Below, in pieces: positions 1 through 7,601 of a stretch of DNA of 54,595 nt (positions are counted from its first letter, which is position 1; each line of letters opens with the position of its first letter). The position numbers and the translations under genes were made by a program. Source of the DNA: Streptomyces milbemycinicus (GTDB lineage Bacteria > Actinomycetota > Actinomycetes > Streptomycetales > Streptomycetaceae); contig NZ_MUNE01000100.1 in assembly GCF_002154605.1 (NCBI RefSeq), forward strand, positions 1 through 54,595. The letters are read 5' to 3'. Below the pieces are notes generated by a model. That model ran no database searches, was not told the origin of the DNA, and was given only the letters and a program-made list of their open reading frames with translations.

Positions 1-1550
1 GAGGTGGGCGGGTCGGTCGGCTCCGTCTTCTTCGTGGTCAGGGTGGCGAGGCTGGTGTGCGCGCCGGCGAGGACGGCGGACGGTGTCGGGTAGACCGCGG
101 GGTCGGTGGCGCCTTCCTCGAAGCCGAAGCCGCCGCCGTCGAGTTGCTGCCGCGACAGCCATGCGACGGCCGCGTCGGCGCGGCCGGTGTCACCGAGGGC
201 GCGCAGGGCCTGCGCGGCGTACGCGGTGGCGTACACGCTGCCGGTGGTGGCGCCGGTGTAGCCGGGGAAGGAGCCGTCCTCGTGCTGGGCCTTGGTCAGG
301 TACGTACGGGCCTTCGCCACCGCGTCGTCATGACCGCCCGCCTTCTGCAGCACCAGCGTGACCAGGCCGGTGGTGGCGGGGTCGCCGTCGCAGTACTCGC
401 CGGGGCGGATGAGGATGCTGGTGACGCCGCCGTCCGCGCACTGCACCTGAGCGAGCCGGTCCACCGCGGCGGCTGGGGGCGTCGTCTTCGCCCGCAGCAA
501 GGCCAGGACCGACAGCGCCTGCCCGTCGGTGTAGGCGGCGTTCCGGAAGTCGCCCTTGGCGGTGCAGCCGGGGGGCGATTCGCCGGACTCGGGGCCTGCC
601 GCGCATACGTTCTTCGTCAGGTCGCCGACGAGGTCGTGGCCTCCGACGGCGTGCGGGTCGGCATCGGTGATCTCGGCAAGGAGGGCGAGGCGGGCTGCGG
701 CGGTGGCGTCGGGGGCCTGGTCTGCGCCGTTCGGGTAGGCGTAGTCGGCGCTGCGTGCAGCAAGGAAGGCGGTGACCTTGTCGAGGGAGGCGCTTTTGCC
801 ATCGGCTGCGGCGAGGGCGTAGGCCGTCTCGGTGGTCAGGAGGTAGTTGGGGGTGTCGGCGCCGTCGTCGACGATGCGTTCGCCGTCGGTCAGGCGGCCC
901 TTGAGCCACTTCGCGGCGGCGGTCACGTCGACCTCGCCGGGCTCGCCGGTGGGCGGGTCGCCCGGGTCGGGAGTGCTGGTGCCGCCCGCGCGGACGTCGT
1001 CGGGGCTGAAGGTGGGCTTGCCGGTGCTGCCGCCGACGTCCGTGCCGCCGTAGACCCATGCGTCGACGTCGCCGTCCTTGAGCTTGCGGTCCATGGCGCC
1101 GTACGGGCTGTAGGTCCACTCGTCCTGGCCGGGAGAGGCGGTCCAGTAGGACCAGTAGGCGGTGGCCGGCGGGGTGAGGACGCAGGCGTCCTTGTCCGGA
1201 GTCGGGTACTGCGTACCGGAGTTGAAGGGATCGTAGCCAATGCGGCAGATGAAAGCGGGGCCGTCGTGCTCGGTGCCGGTGGTGCTGAAACCGGCCTCGT
1301 GGAGCAGGTCGTAGCCGGTGGTCGGCGTGGTGTCGCAGCCGCGTTCGACCTTCCCGCCGAACGGCCCGAAGTCGACGGCGACGACGGCGCCCTTGGTGGC
1401 GGTGCAGTCGGCGACCGGGTCGGCGACTGCGGACGTCGTCGTGAGGAACGTCATGCACGCCGCCAGCAGGGCGAACAGCGCCGACACGAGTGCCATCAGA
1501 CGTCCGGGTCTCGTCCCCGTCCGCCCGTCTCTTCGCTTCCCGGTCCCCAC
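1..1550 (-). CDS. Secreted intrinsic-factor/transcobalamin-like protein (C-terminus outside window)
   Basis: Runs off the left edge; about 516 codons are visible. A basic N-terminus (GKRR, RPGR) and a hydrophobic stretch (LMALVSALFALLAACMTFL) form a Sec-type signal peptide. The first mature domain (about residues 45-190) is rich in aromatics and carries a DUF4430-like segment (YGAMDRKLKDGDVDAWVYGG), the fold found at the C-terminus of vertebrate transcobalamin and intrinsic factor. From about residue 215 onward come alpha/alpha-toroid (prenyltransferase/squalene-oxidase) repeats with QW-like motifs (AQHEDGSFPGY, QQLDGGGFGFEEG). It follows a B12 riboswitch on the same strand, so extracellular cobalamin or corrinoid capture is inferred. 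GTG 1550 (GAGGGGG upstream) is preferred; ATG 1496 is the alternative. A polyprenyl-cyclase-like enzyme is less likely, as no DxDD motif is visible. Confidence 0.75.
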   Translation of the reverse strand, partial: MGTGKRRDGRTGTRPGRLMALVSALFALLAACMTFLTTTSAVADPVADCTATKGAVVAVDFGPFGGKVERGCDTTPTTGYDLLHEAGFSTTGTEHDGPAFICRIGYDPFNSGTQYPTPDKDACVLTPPATAYWSYWTASPGQDEWTYSPYGAMDRKLKDGDVDAWVYGGTDVGGSTGKPTFSPDDVRAGGTSTPDPGDPPTGEPGEVDVTAAAKWLKGRLTDGERIVDDGADTPNYLLTTETAYALAAADGKSASLDKVTAFLAARSADYAYPNGADQAPDATAAARLALLAEITDADPHAVGGHDLVGDLTKNVCAAGPESGESPPGCTAKGDFRNAAYTDGQALSVLALLRAKTTPPAAAVDRLAQVQCADGGVTSILIRPGEYCDGDPATTGLVTLVLQKAGGHDDAVAKARTYLTKAQHEDGSFPGYTGATTGSVYATAYAAQALRALGDTGRADAAVAWLSRQQLDGGGFGFEEGATDPAVYPTPSAVLAGAHTSLATLTTKKTEPTDPPT

Positions 1551-1654
1551 CGCGGCCCCCTCGTCGCCTGACCGGCGCGGGCGGGAACGTGGCTGAATGC
1601 CCCCTATGCGCGTAGAGACGCATGGAGGCTGGTCGCACCACGCCGTAGTCCGCG

Positions 1655-1795
1655 ACGGCGTCTGTTGCTTGGAACACGCTCCAGGCATTCCGGCTTGCCC
1701 GGCGGTGCCGGGCCTACGGTTGCGGGTCAGCGCCGGATTTCGACCGGCTTCCCCTGGAACTCATTGCGTATCAACCGGATTTGAGCACGGTTCAC
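1655..1795 (-). promoter_or_regulatory. Cobalamin riboswitch (leader of the left-edge gene)
   Basis: Read on the minus strand, positions 1756-1714 hold the conserved core: GAAGCCGGTCGAAATCCGGC, then CTGACCCGCAACCGT. Positions 1698-1679 hold the B12 box, AAGCCGGAATGCCTGGAGC. Order and spacing match the adenosylcobalamin aptamer. It lies about 105-130 bp upstream of the secreted transcobalamin-like gene, so expression should fall when B12 is plentiful. Outer limits are approximate. Confidence 0.88.
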
Positions 1796-1849
1796 AGACA
1801 GCGTCAAGGTGCGGCACTGGTCGGCTCAGGGGTGTTCAGAGCACCCCTG

Positions 1850-1990
1850 GCGACGGGGGCGCCGGTCGGGTACCGTCCCGCACTGCCGAGTGGGGGAACC
1901 CGGTGAGAGTCCGGGGCTGACGCGCAGCGGTGTGGGACGGCTGGAGGCCGACCCGAGCCCGAATGCCCAAGCGGCGAAACACCTTTGGAA
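1850..1990 (+). promoter_or_regulatory. Cobalamin riboswitch (leader of the 2094 gene)
   Basis: The core GGGAACCCGGTGAGAGTCCG lies at about 1894-1913, followed by CTGACGCGCAGCGGT, and the box GAGCCCGAATGCC is at 1955-1967. It is back to back with the minus-strand riboswitch at 1655-1795, so two aptamers fill the divergent intergenic region. The start codon of the regulated gene is about 110 bp downstream, leaving room for an expression platform. Outer limits are approximate. Confidence 0.88.
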
Positions 1991-2093
1991 GCCGGTCCAC
2001 GCGTCTCGGGCGGCGACCATGCCCGCCGCTCCCACCGCACCGCGAGGGCCCGGCACGAGTACCGGTCGGCGTCCCTCATCCCAGGAGCAGGCC

Positions 2094-3512
2094 ATGTCCC
2101 GTACCGTGCCCCCGTCCTTCCGCCGCCCCGTGCTCACCGTGGCCGCCGCGCTCGGCGCCTTCGCCCTGACCACCCTGCCCGCGGCGGCGACCGCCACTCC
2201 GGCGCAGATCGCCACCTCGAGAACGAACGGCGTCGCCTACCTCAAATCCCTCCAGACGGCGGACGGTTCGTACGCCGGGGCGGGGCTGTCGAACGAGTGG
2301 GCGTTCAGCGCGTTCGCCGCCGCAGGCACCGCCGCCGTGGACGTCACACCCGACGGCGACACGAACAAGAACGCGAGAACGGTCTACCGCAACCTGCTGT
2401 CCACCAGCGGCTGGCCGTCCTCCTCCCCTGTCGTCACCGACTACGAACGCGCCACGCTCAACGCCTACGCCGCCGGCATCGACCCGGCCCGCGTCTCCGC
2501 CTCCCGCAACCTGATCGCCGACATCTACGGCTACTGGCAGAACTCCGAGCCCGGCTACTTCGGCCCGTCGGCCAACTTCAACGGCACCGTCTTCGCCGCA
2601 CTCGCCCTGGGTGGCGCGAAGACCCAATCCGGCCAGACCCGCATCCCGCAGGCGCTGCGCGACGCGATCATCACCCGTCTGCGGGCCAACCAGCACAACG
2701 ACGGCGGCTGGAACTACGCCAAGGCCGAAGGCGACCCGAGCAAACTCTCCGAAGCCAGCGACATCGACATGACCGGCGCGGCGATGGCCGCCCTGTGCGT
2801 ATCCGGCGTGCCCAACACGGACACCGACATCGTGCAGGCCAAGGCGTTCCTCAGGAGCAAGCTGGTGGCGGGCAGCGGTGCTTTCAACGCCCTGTTCGGC
2901 GTCAACACCGACTCCAACGGCTGGGCCGTCTCCGGCCTGAACGCCTGCGGCATCAACCCCCAGACCGGCGACTTCCTCACCTCCCAGGGCAAGACGCCGG
3001 TCGACTTCCTGATCGCCCAGCAGTTCAACCCGGGCGGCGGTTTCAAGTACCTGCCCGGCGACACGAGCCCGTCGGCATACGCGTCGATCGACGGGCTGCG
3101 GGCCGTGGCCGGGGGCGGCTTCACCTCCGCCCCACCCGTCCCGACCACCTCGGGCGCCCCGCAGTGGGTCAGCCAGGGCACCTTCACGTCCGGTACGGCC
3201 ACGAAACTGGCACTGACCGTGGACGACGGCGCCGGCAACCTCAAGACGTGCTCCGTCACCCTCACCCCGACCGGCTCGACGACCACGCTGGGCGCCGTCC
3301 TCGACGCGGCCACGGGCGCGGCCACCCCGTCGGGCTGCGTGACCGCCGTGACCCCGTCCACCGGCACGGGCACCATCACCTCCCTCAACGGCAAGGCCAA
3401 CAGCGGCTCGAACACCTGGAAGGTCAGCCTCGACGGCTCGTCCTTCACCTCTGCCACGCGGGAGTACGCCGTGGCTGGCGGCGACACGATCGCTGTGCGC
3501 TGGGGCGCCTGA
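2094..3512 (+). CDS. Secreted transcobalamin-like protein: alpha/alpha toroid plus DUF4430-like domain
   Basis: 472 aa. ATG 2094 is preceded by AGGAGCAG; upstream in-frame codons lie inside the riboswitch and are rejected. Residues 1-35 form a signal peptide ending near PAAATATPAQ. Residues about 36-340 contain helical prenyltransferase-like repeats (QTADGSYAGAGLSNEW, QHNDGGWNYAK, QQFNPGGGFKYLPGD). Residues about 355-472 are a beta-rich DUF4430-like domain (WKVSLDGSS, GGDTIAVRWG). This toroid-then-DUF4430 order is that of intrinsic factor and transcobalamin. The riboswitch leader and the BtuF-like gene 50 bp downstream support a role in binding external cobalamin. Ligand binding is inferred and no enzymatic motif was seen. 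Confidence 0.8.
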   Translation: MSRTVPPSFRRPVLTVAAALGAFALTTLPAAATATPAQIATSRTNGVAYLKSLQTADGSYAGAGLSNEWAFSAFAAAGTAAVDVTPDGDTNKNARTVYRNLLSTSGWPSSSPVVTDYERATLNAYAAGIDPARVSASRNLIADIYGYWQNSEPGYFGPSANFNGTVFAALALGGAKTQSGQTRIPQALRDAIITRLRANQHNDGGWNYAKAEGDPSKLSEASDIDMTGAAMAALCVSGVPNTDTDIVQAKAFLRSKLVAGSGAFNALFGVNTDSNGWAVSGLNACGINPQTGDFLTSQGKTPVDFLIAQQFNPGGGFKYLPGDTSPSAYASIDGLRAVAGGGFTSAPPVPTTSGAPQWVSQGTFTSGTATKLALTVDDGAGNLKTCSVTLTPTGSTTTLGAVLDAATGAATPSGCVTAVTPSTGTGTITSLNGKANSGSNTWKVSLDGSSFTSATREYAVAGGDTIAVRWGA

Positions 3513-3528
3513 CCTTTGGCAGGGTCCG

Positions 3529-3550
3529 GGGCCTGCCCTGGGGCAGGCCC
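3529..3550 (+). terminator. Intergenic hairpin between the transcobalamin-like gene and the BtuF-like gene
   Basis: GGGCCTGCCC (3529-3538) and GGGCAGGCCC (3541-3550) are perfect inverted copies separated by TG. There is no T-run. It may be a weak terminator or attenuator that lowers expression of the downstream gene, which starts 12 bp later. Confidence 0.45.
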
Positions 3551-3562
3551 TAGAGTCGCGGC

Positions 3563-4492
3563 ATGCGCATCGTCTCCCTGCTGCCGGCCGCCACCGACAT
3601 CGTCGCCGAACTCGGGCTGTCCGCACAGTTGGTCGGCCGCACCCACGAATGCGACTGGCCTCCGCAGGAAGTGGCCTCCGTGCCCGTGGTGACCGGCGCC
3701 GACCTCGACCAGGACGCCCTCACCAGCCGGGAGATCTCCGACGCCGTCGGCGGATCCGCACACTCCGGATCGTCGCTCTACAGCCTCGACACCGAGGCGC
3801 TGGCGGCCCTGCGCCCCGACGTGGTGCTCACCCAGGACCTGTGCGACGTGTGCGCCGTCTCGTACGAGAAGGTAAGCAGCGCCGTCCGGCTCCTCGACGC
3901 CGACACCCGCGTCCTCAGCCTGGAGCCGCGCACCCTCGACGACGTACTGGACTGCCTGGTCACGGTGGGCGAACTGCTCGGCGTGCGCGAGCGCGCCGAG
4001 CAACGCCGGGCCACGCTGCGGGCCCGCCTGACACAGGTCCGCGCGTCGGCCGCGGACCGCGCCCGGCCCCGGGTCGTGGCGATCGAATGGCTCGACCCGT
4101 TGTGGCCCGCCGGGCACTGGGTACCCGAGCAGATCACCGCCGCCGGCGGCGAGCCGCTACTCGCCGCACCGGGTGAGCACACCAAGCCGATGGTCTGGGA
4201 CGCGGTGCGGGCCGCACGGCCGGACGTGGTGCTGGTCCTGCCGTGCGGCTTCCCGCCCGAGCGCACCCTGCGCGAGGCACACCTGCTCACCCGCCTGCCG
4301 GGCTGGTCAGACCTGCCTGCGGTGCGGGCCGGGCGCGTCTGGGTACTGGACGGTCCGTCCCACTTCAACCGCCCCGGCCCCCGCGTGGTACGCGGGGCGG
4401 AGGTGCTGGCCCACGTACTGCACGGCGTGCGGACCGGGGCCGCGGTGACGGCGGCCGAGGCACGCCCGTTCCCGGGCGTGCCCAGCCGGTGA
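3563..4492 (+). CDS. BtuF-like cobalamin-binding periplasmic-binding-protein family
   Basis: 309 aa, starting [18 protein letters not shown], the usual opening of the helical-backbone substrate-binding family (BtuF/FecB-like, PF01497). Other family features are [11 protein letters not shown], a central [13 protein letters not shown], and a C-terminal lobe with [10 protein letters not shown] and FNRPGPRVV. There is no signal peptide or lipobox, so this is probably the cytosolic or non-classical actinobacterial BtuF-like group rather than a lipoprotein. No BtuC/BtuD transporter genes lie in the window. The position 50 bp after a riboswitch-controlled gene suggests co-regulation by B12. Confidence 0.8.
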   Translation: MRIVSLLPAATDIVAELGLSAQLVGRTHECDWPPQEVASVPVVTGADLDQDALTSREISDAVGGSAHSGSSLYSLDTEALAALRPDVVLTQDLCDVCAVSYEKVSSAVRLLDADTRVLSLEPRTLDDVLDCLVTVGELLGVRERAEQRRATLRARLTQVRASAADRARPRVVAIEWLDPLWPAGHWVPEQITAAGGEPLLAAPGEHTKPMVWDAVRAARPDVVLVLPCGFPPERTLREAHLLTRLPGWSDLPAVRAGRVWVLDGPSHFNRPGPRVVRGAEVLAHVLHGVRTGAAVTAAEARPFPGVPSR

Positions 4493-4531
4493 GTACGACG
4501 GCGCGAGGTCGGAGCCCTGGCCTCCCCACCG

Positions 4532-4990
4532 TCACCGCGCCCGGCGGCCGGACGTTGGCAAGGACATGGTGCGTCGGCGTGGCGGGGTGAAGGCGTACAG
4601 GTCGAGGATGGCGGGCCGGGGTGCGATGCCGGGGCCGCCCGCCCGCACCCAGGCGGAGATGTCCTCGGTCGCGTCGGGGTCGTTGACCAGGCCGAGCCAG
4701 ACCGGCCTGCCACCGGCGGCGCGTCCGGCAGCGGAGGGCTGCACGACGATCACATTGGCCTGGTCGCATACGTCCAGGCAGGTGGAGACGCGTACGGGCG
4801 CCTCCTGGGCGAGGCGCGATGTCTGCGCCGCGTGATCGACGCCGGCCACTTTGGGGCTGCCGCAGCAACAGTCCCGGCACACGACGACCCGGCACGGTGC
4901 CGGGCCGGCCGGCCTGTCCACCGCTGCCTCGGTCACCGGTTCCTCGGCTACCGCTCCTGCGGCCGTCCGGTCGGCTGGCCTCATGGGCAT
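4532..4990 (-). CDS. Thioredoxin-like [2Fe-2S] ferredoxin domain protein (cobalamin-regulated)
   Basis: 152 aa from ATG 4990 (GGAGAAGGGGA upstream; ATG 4984 is also possible). The core reads VVVCRDCCCGSP, then VSTCLDVCDQANVIVVQP and VWLGLVND. The cysteine spacing resembles thioredoxin-like [2Fe-2S] ferredoxins of the CbiW type found beside cobalamin genes. A role in electron delivery, for example cobalt reduction or corrinoid remodelling, is inferred only from the riboswitch and neighbours. The longer frame reaching 5137 is rejected because it would translate through the aptamer. The 3' end converges on the BtuF-like gene with a gap of about 40 bp. Confidence 0.72.
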   Translation of the reverse strand: MPMRPADRTAAGAVAEEPVTEAAVDRPAGPAPCRVVVCRDCCCGSPKVAGVDHAAQTSRLAQEAPVRVSTCLDVCDQANVIVVQPSAAGRAAGGRPVWLGLVNDPDATEDISAWVRAGGPGIAPRPAILDLYAFTPPRRRTMSLPTSGRRAR

Positions 4991-5029
4991 GGCAGAACCG
5001 TCCCCTTCTCCGGGGAGATCCGCCCCGGT

Positions 5030-5205
5030 TCCGTCGAGGGGCGACCGCGTGAGTCTCCTGGCTCTCGGGTCATGCTCATCCCGGCCTTCCCACCCGCTGC
5101 CGGGCAGTGGCCTGTTCGGGATCCGCTCGCCGATCACAGTGGCGGGACCGCGCCGGATTCACACCGGCTTCCTCGTTCCGCCGTCGCCTTGTCGCCGGGC
5201 ATCAT
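5030..5205 (-). promoter_or_regulatory. Cobalamin riboswitch (leader of the ferredoxin gene)
   Basis: On the minus strand, positions 5172-5134 read GAAGCCGGTGTGAATCCGGC then GGTCCCGCCACTGTGA. The B12 box CCCGAGAGCCAGGAGAC lies at about 5069-5053. This is the most canonical of the three aptamers here. It ends about 40-60 bp before the ferredoxin start codon, so the expression platform may include the ribosome binding site. Limits are approximate. Confidence 0.92.
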
Positions 5206-5345
5206 CGCATCCAGGGCGACGTGTCGTCATCTGGGTCCAGCGGTCCGACGTGTCATGAGGCGTTGCTTCGATCACCCGCGTCACTCCCGGACTCGCCGTC
5301 GCCGGTGGCGGTGGCCGGTGCCGCCCTGCGCCGACTTGAAAGTGG

Positions 5346-5382
5346 AAGGGCTCCTGCGAGTCACGCCCTTGCAGGAGCCCTT
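5346..5382 (-). terminator. Hairpin terminator downstream of the sodF remnant
   Basis: AAGGGCTCCTGC (5346-5357) pairs perfectly with GCAGGAGCCCTT (5371-5382) across a 13-nt loop. It lies about 70 bp after the sodF stop codon on the minus strand. No long T-run is present, which is common for streptomycete terminators. Confidence 0.7.
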
Positions 5383-5450
5383 CGTTGTGCCGCCTGCCGG
5401 TGAAGGCTGAGACGACGATCACGAGCAGGACATCCTCACGCGCTACGACA

Positions 5451-5745
5451 TCACGGCGCGAGCAGCAGGCCGTCTCCGCGCTCCTTGGCGGCGGCGTAAC
5501 CCTTGGCCATGTCCTGCCAGTTGACGACAGCCCACATGGCCTCGATGAAGTCGACCTGGTGGAAGGCCAGGCTCTTCTCCAGCCCGTTGATCGACCCCCA
5601 CGACGCCTTGTCCCGCGCCTCGGCGAGCTGCTCCAGCGTGTCGTTGGCGCCCTTCACGTACGCCGCGTGGTGCTTGTCGTGGCGCAGCTCGATGATCTCG
5701 GGGCTGATGACCGGGGCCAGCGCCGCGTGCGGGGTTCCACAACAC
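5451..5745 (-). pseudogene. sodF: Fe-superoxide dismutase remnant (5' truncated, internal deletion)
   Basis: The minus frame reads AALAPVISPEIIELRHDKHH, then AAYVKGANDTLEQLAEA and GSINGLEKSLAFH, matching the N-terminal helical hairpin of iron superoxide dismutase, including the metal-ligand His region. It then jumps directly to QVDFIEAMWAVVNWQD and ends LLLAP, the family's extreme C-terminus. Most of the C-terminal catalytic domain, including the DVWEHAY-type metal ligands, is missing, without a frameshift. The first residues are lost at the boundary with the neighbouring IS. It cannot be an active dismutase. Confidence 0.85.
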
Positions 5746-5753
5746 GGCCACCT

Positions 5754-6890
5754 GTGATGACCTGCGTTTCTACGCCGCTCGTTCGTATTCGTTGATGAGG
5801 CCGCCGAGGCGCTGTCGGCGCTTGATCCGCTCGTGGGAAGGATCGGCGATGGGGTGGTCGGGCCGTGGCGGGTGGAGTTGTTGTCCGCGGTGGGGTCTTC
5901 GTTCGTTGTAGTGCTGGATGTACTCGTTCAGCACGGCGCGTAGGTGGCGTCGGCCGAAGATGAGGATCCGGTCGGTGACCTCTGAACGGACGGTGCGTAC
6001 GAATCTCTCCGCGTATGCATTCGCTTGGGGGCACCGCGGAGGGATCTTTACGGCTTTGATGCCCTCGCTGGCGAGGACCATGTCGAACGACCTGCTGAAC
6101 TGGCTGGCCCGGTCGCGTATGAGGAAGTCGAACTCGGATGCGCGGTGGCCGAGGTCCATCAGGAGATGGCGGGCCTGTTGCGTGGTCCAGGGGCCGTCCG
6201 GATGGCCGGTCACTCCGAGGACGTGCACGTACCGGGTGCCGACTTCCATCACAAAGAGCACATACAGCCGCCGCAGGGTGACGGCGCAGTCCACGTGGAA
6301 GAAGTCGACGGCGAGTGTGGCCTGGGCCTGGGTGCGGAGGAAGTGCCGCCACGTTGTGTCGGTCTGCCGTTCAGGTGCCGGGGGTGTCTTCCGGCGTTTG
6401 AGGACTCTGCGGATGGCGGAGGCGCCCACGCGGTGGCCGAGCTTGAGCAGCTCGCCCTGGATGCGCTTGTATCCCCACGAGGTGTTCTCCCGGGCGAGTT
6501 GTTCGATGAGCGTGGCGATCGCCTGGTCGATCGGCGGGCGGCCGGTTCGGTTCGGGTACGTCCACTTCTTCGTCACCAGTCGGCGGTGCCACCGCAGAAT
6601 CGTGTCGGGTGTGACCAGACGGTGCCGTCGCAGTCGCCGCGGCAGCTGCCGGACCAGCGCGGCGAGGTACGCGCGGTCGGCCCAGGTAAAGCGCGGCTTG
6701 GGGTTCGTGCGGCGCAGCACCGCCACCTCGTGCCGCAGAACGAGCAGCTCGATGTCCTTGGAGGTGGAGGAACTGCAGAGGAGCACGCACCAGCCGAGCA
6801 GCCGGGTGAAGATCAAGTAGAGCAGACGTAGCGGCACAATCCGAGTCCTTCCCAGCGAGTGCTACTCCACTCATTACCGCTGGTCATCGC
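5754..6890 (-). mobile_element. Insertion sequence with rve-type transposase (IS481/IS3-like)
   Basis: About 1.14 kb. The left end (5754-5766, GTGATGACCTGCG) and the reverse complement of the right end (near 6890, GCGATGACCAGCG) form imperfect inverted repeats flanking one transposase gene. The element abuts the sodF remnant on one side and the aldo/keto reductase remnant on the other. I could not identify a target-site duplication. Confidence 0.6.
5770..6837 (-). CDS. Integrase-core (rve) DDE transposase
   Basis: 355 aa and apparently full length. An N-terminal hydrophobic and helical segment ([25 protein letters not shown]) leads to a helix-turn-helix region (TPDTILRWHRRLV, ENTSWGYKRIQGEL). 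The catalytic core has DFFHVD, then IRDRASQF, then NAYAERFVRTVRSE, which supply the D-D-E residues. The end, [13 protein letters not shown], is shared by its relatives in this window at 13531-14526 and 32245-33361. This is the only rve-type copy here with an uninterrupted reading frame and complete N-terminus, so it is the likeliest active one. Confidence 0.85.
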   Translation of the reverse strand: MPLRLLYLIFTRLLGWCVLLCSSSTSKDIELLVLRHEVAVLRRTNPKPRFTWADRAYLAALVRQLPRRLRRHRLVTPDTILRWHRRLVTKKWTYPNRTGRPPIDQAIATLIEQLARENTSWGYKRIQGELLKLGHRVGASAIRRVLKRRKTPPAPERQTDTTWRHFLRTQAQATLAVDFFHVDCAVTLRRLYVLFVMEVGTRYVHVLGVTGHPDGPWTTQQARHLLMDLGHRASEFDFLIRDRASQFSRSFDMVLASEGIKAVKIPPRCPQANAYAERFVRTVRSEVTDRILIFGRRHLRAVLNEYIQHYNERRPHRGQQLHPPRPDHPIADPSHERIKRRQRLGGLINEYERAA

Positions 6891-7107
6891 GCCGGGCCGA
6901 GTTCTGGAACCCCACACGAAGTCGAAGATGTCGATGTTCTCCACCCTGGTCGGCGCGGACCGACTTCGGGATCACGACGACCTCCAGCTGGACGAGCCAG
7001 CGGAGCACCACCTGTGCCACGGACTTCCCGTGCTCGCCAGCGATGTCGCTCAGGACCGGGTGCGTGAAGAGGTTGTTCCGGCCTTCGGCGAACGGCCCCC
7101 ACGACTC
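6891..7107 (-). pseudogene. Aldo/keto reductase fragment
   Basis: The minus frame gives [19 protein letters not shown], then [13 protein letters not shown] and VVIPKSVR, the C-terminal half of aldo/keto reductases of the 2,5-diketogluconate reductase type (the NADPH-binding VIPKSVR motif is clear). After KSVR the matching sequence (VENIDIFDF) is in another frame, so there is a one-base frameshift near 6960. The N-terminal barrel and catalytic Tyr are absent: upstream homology stops near 7107, where the oppositely oriented phosphotransferase fragment begins. The 3' end is cut by the IS at 6890. Confidence 0.75.
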
Positions 7108-7109
7108 GA

Positions 7110-7502
7110 TCGGCACACCGCGCTCCGGGCCCTGCACGAGCAGCTGCCCGTGGCCGACTGCCCCTTCAGCTGGTCGGTCGACCACCGTTTGGGCATCGCC
7201 CGGCGCGCGGGCATCGAGGTGCCCGCAGACCTACCCGAGGCGCCGCCGGTCGACCACCTCGTCGTGTGCCACGGCGACCCCTGCGCCCCCAACACGCTCC
7301 TGCCCGAGGAAGGTTCGTGGTCCGCTCACGTGGACCTGGGAGCCCTCGGCGTCGCCGACCGGTGGGCGGATCTGGCCGCGCCGCCTGGAGTGCCGACTTG
7401 AGCTACGGGCCGGGTTGGGCGGACGCCCTCCTTGACGCCTACGGCATCGGTCCCGACCGCAACGGATCGACTTCTACCGATGCCTGTGGAACGCCACCTG
7501 AG
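7110..7502 (+). pseudogene. Aminoglycoside phosphotransferase fragment
   Basis: The frame reads [17 protein letters not shown], then DHLVVCHGDPCAPNTLL, HVDLGALGVADRWADLA and SYGPGWADALLDAYGI. These are the Brenner HGD motif, the metal-binding HVDLG and the C-terminal helices of APH(3')-type kinases. The usual catalytic HGDxxxxN spacing is kept, but the N-terminal ATP-binding lobe is missing. Shifts occur near 7385 and 7465, and the last matching residues (IDFYRCLWNAT) are in a third frame. It is non-functional debris of a resistance-type gene. Confidence 0.75.
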
Positions 7503-7601
7503 ACGGCGTGTTCTCAGGGAACCCCGAGGCCCAACCACGACTCTTCACGGGGTGGGTGAGACTCACCGACCAGCGGGCACACCGGCCAAGGGGTATGCAT
7601 C

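Noticed and set aside
57..1571. Long plus-strand open frame opposite the left-edge gene
   Set aside because: It is a shadow of the minus-strand secreted protein: the opposite frame has a signal peptide, recognisable domains and a riboswitch leader, while this frame is low-complexity Gly/Val/Ala.
1985..3626. Long overlapping frames on both strands of the 2094-3512 gene
   Set aside because: Arg- or Gly-rich shadow frames typical of GC-rich coding DNA, with no motifs or proper starts.
4532..5137. Longer form of the ferredoxin gene starting at 5137
   Set aside because: The extra codons lie within the cobalamin aptamer and B12 box; the ATG at 4990 follows the riboswitch and has a ribosome binding site.
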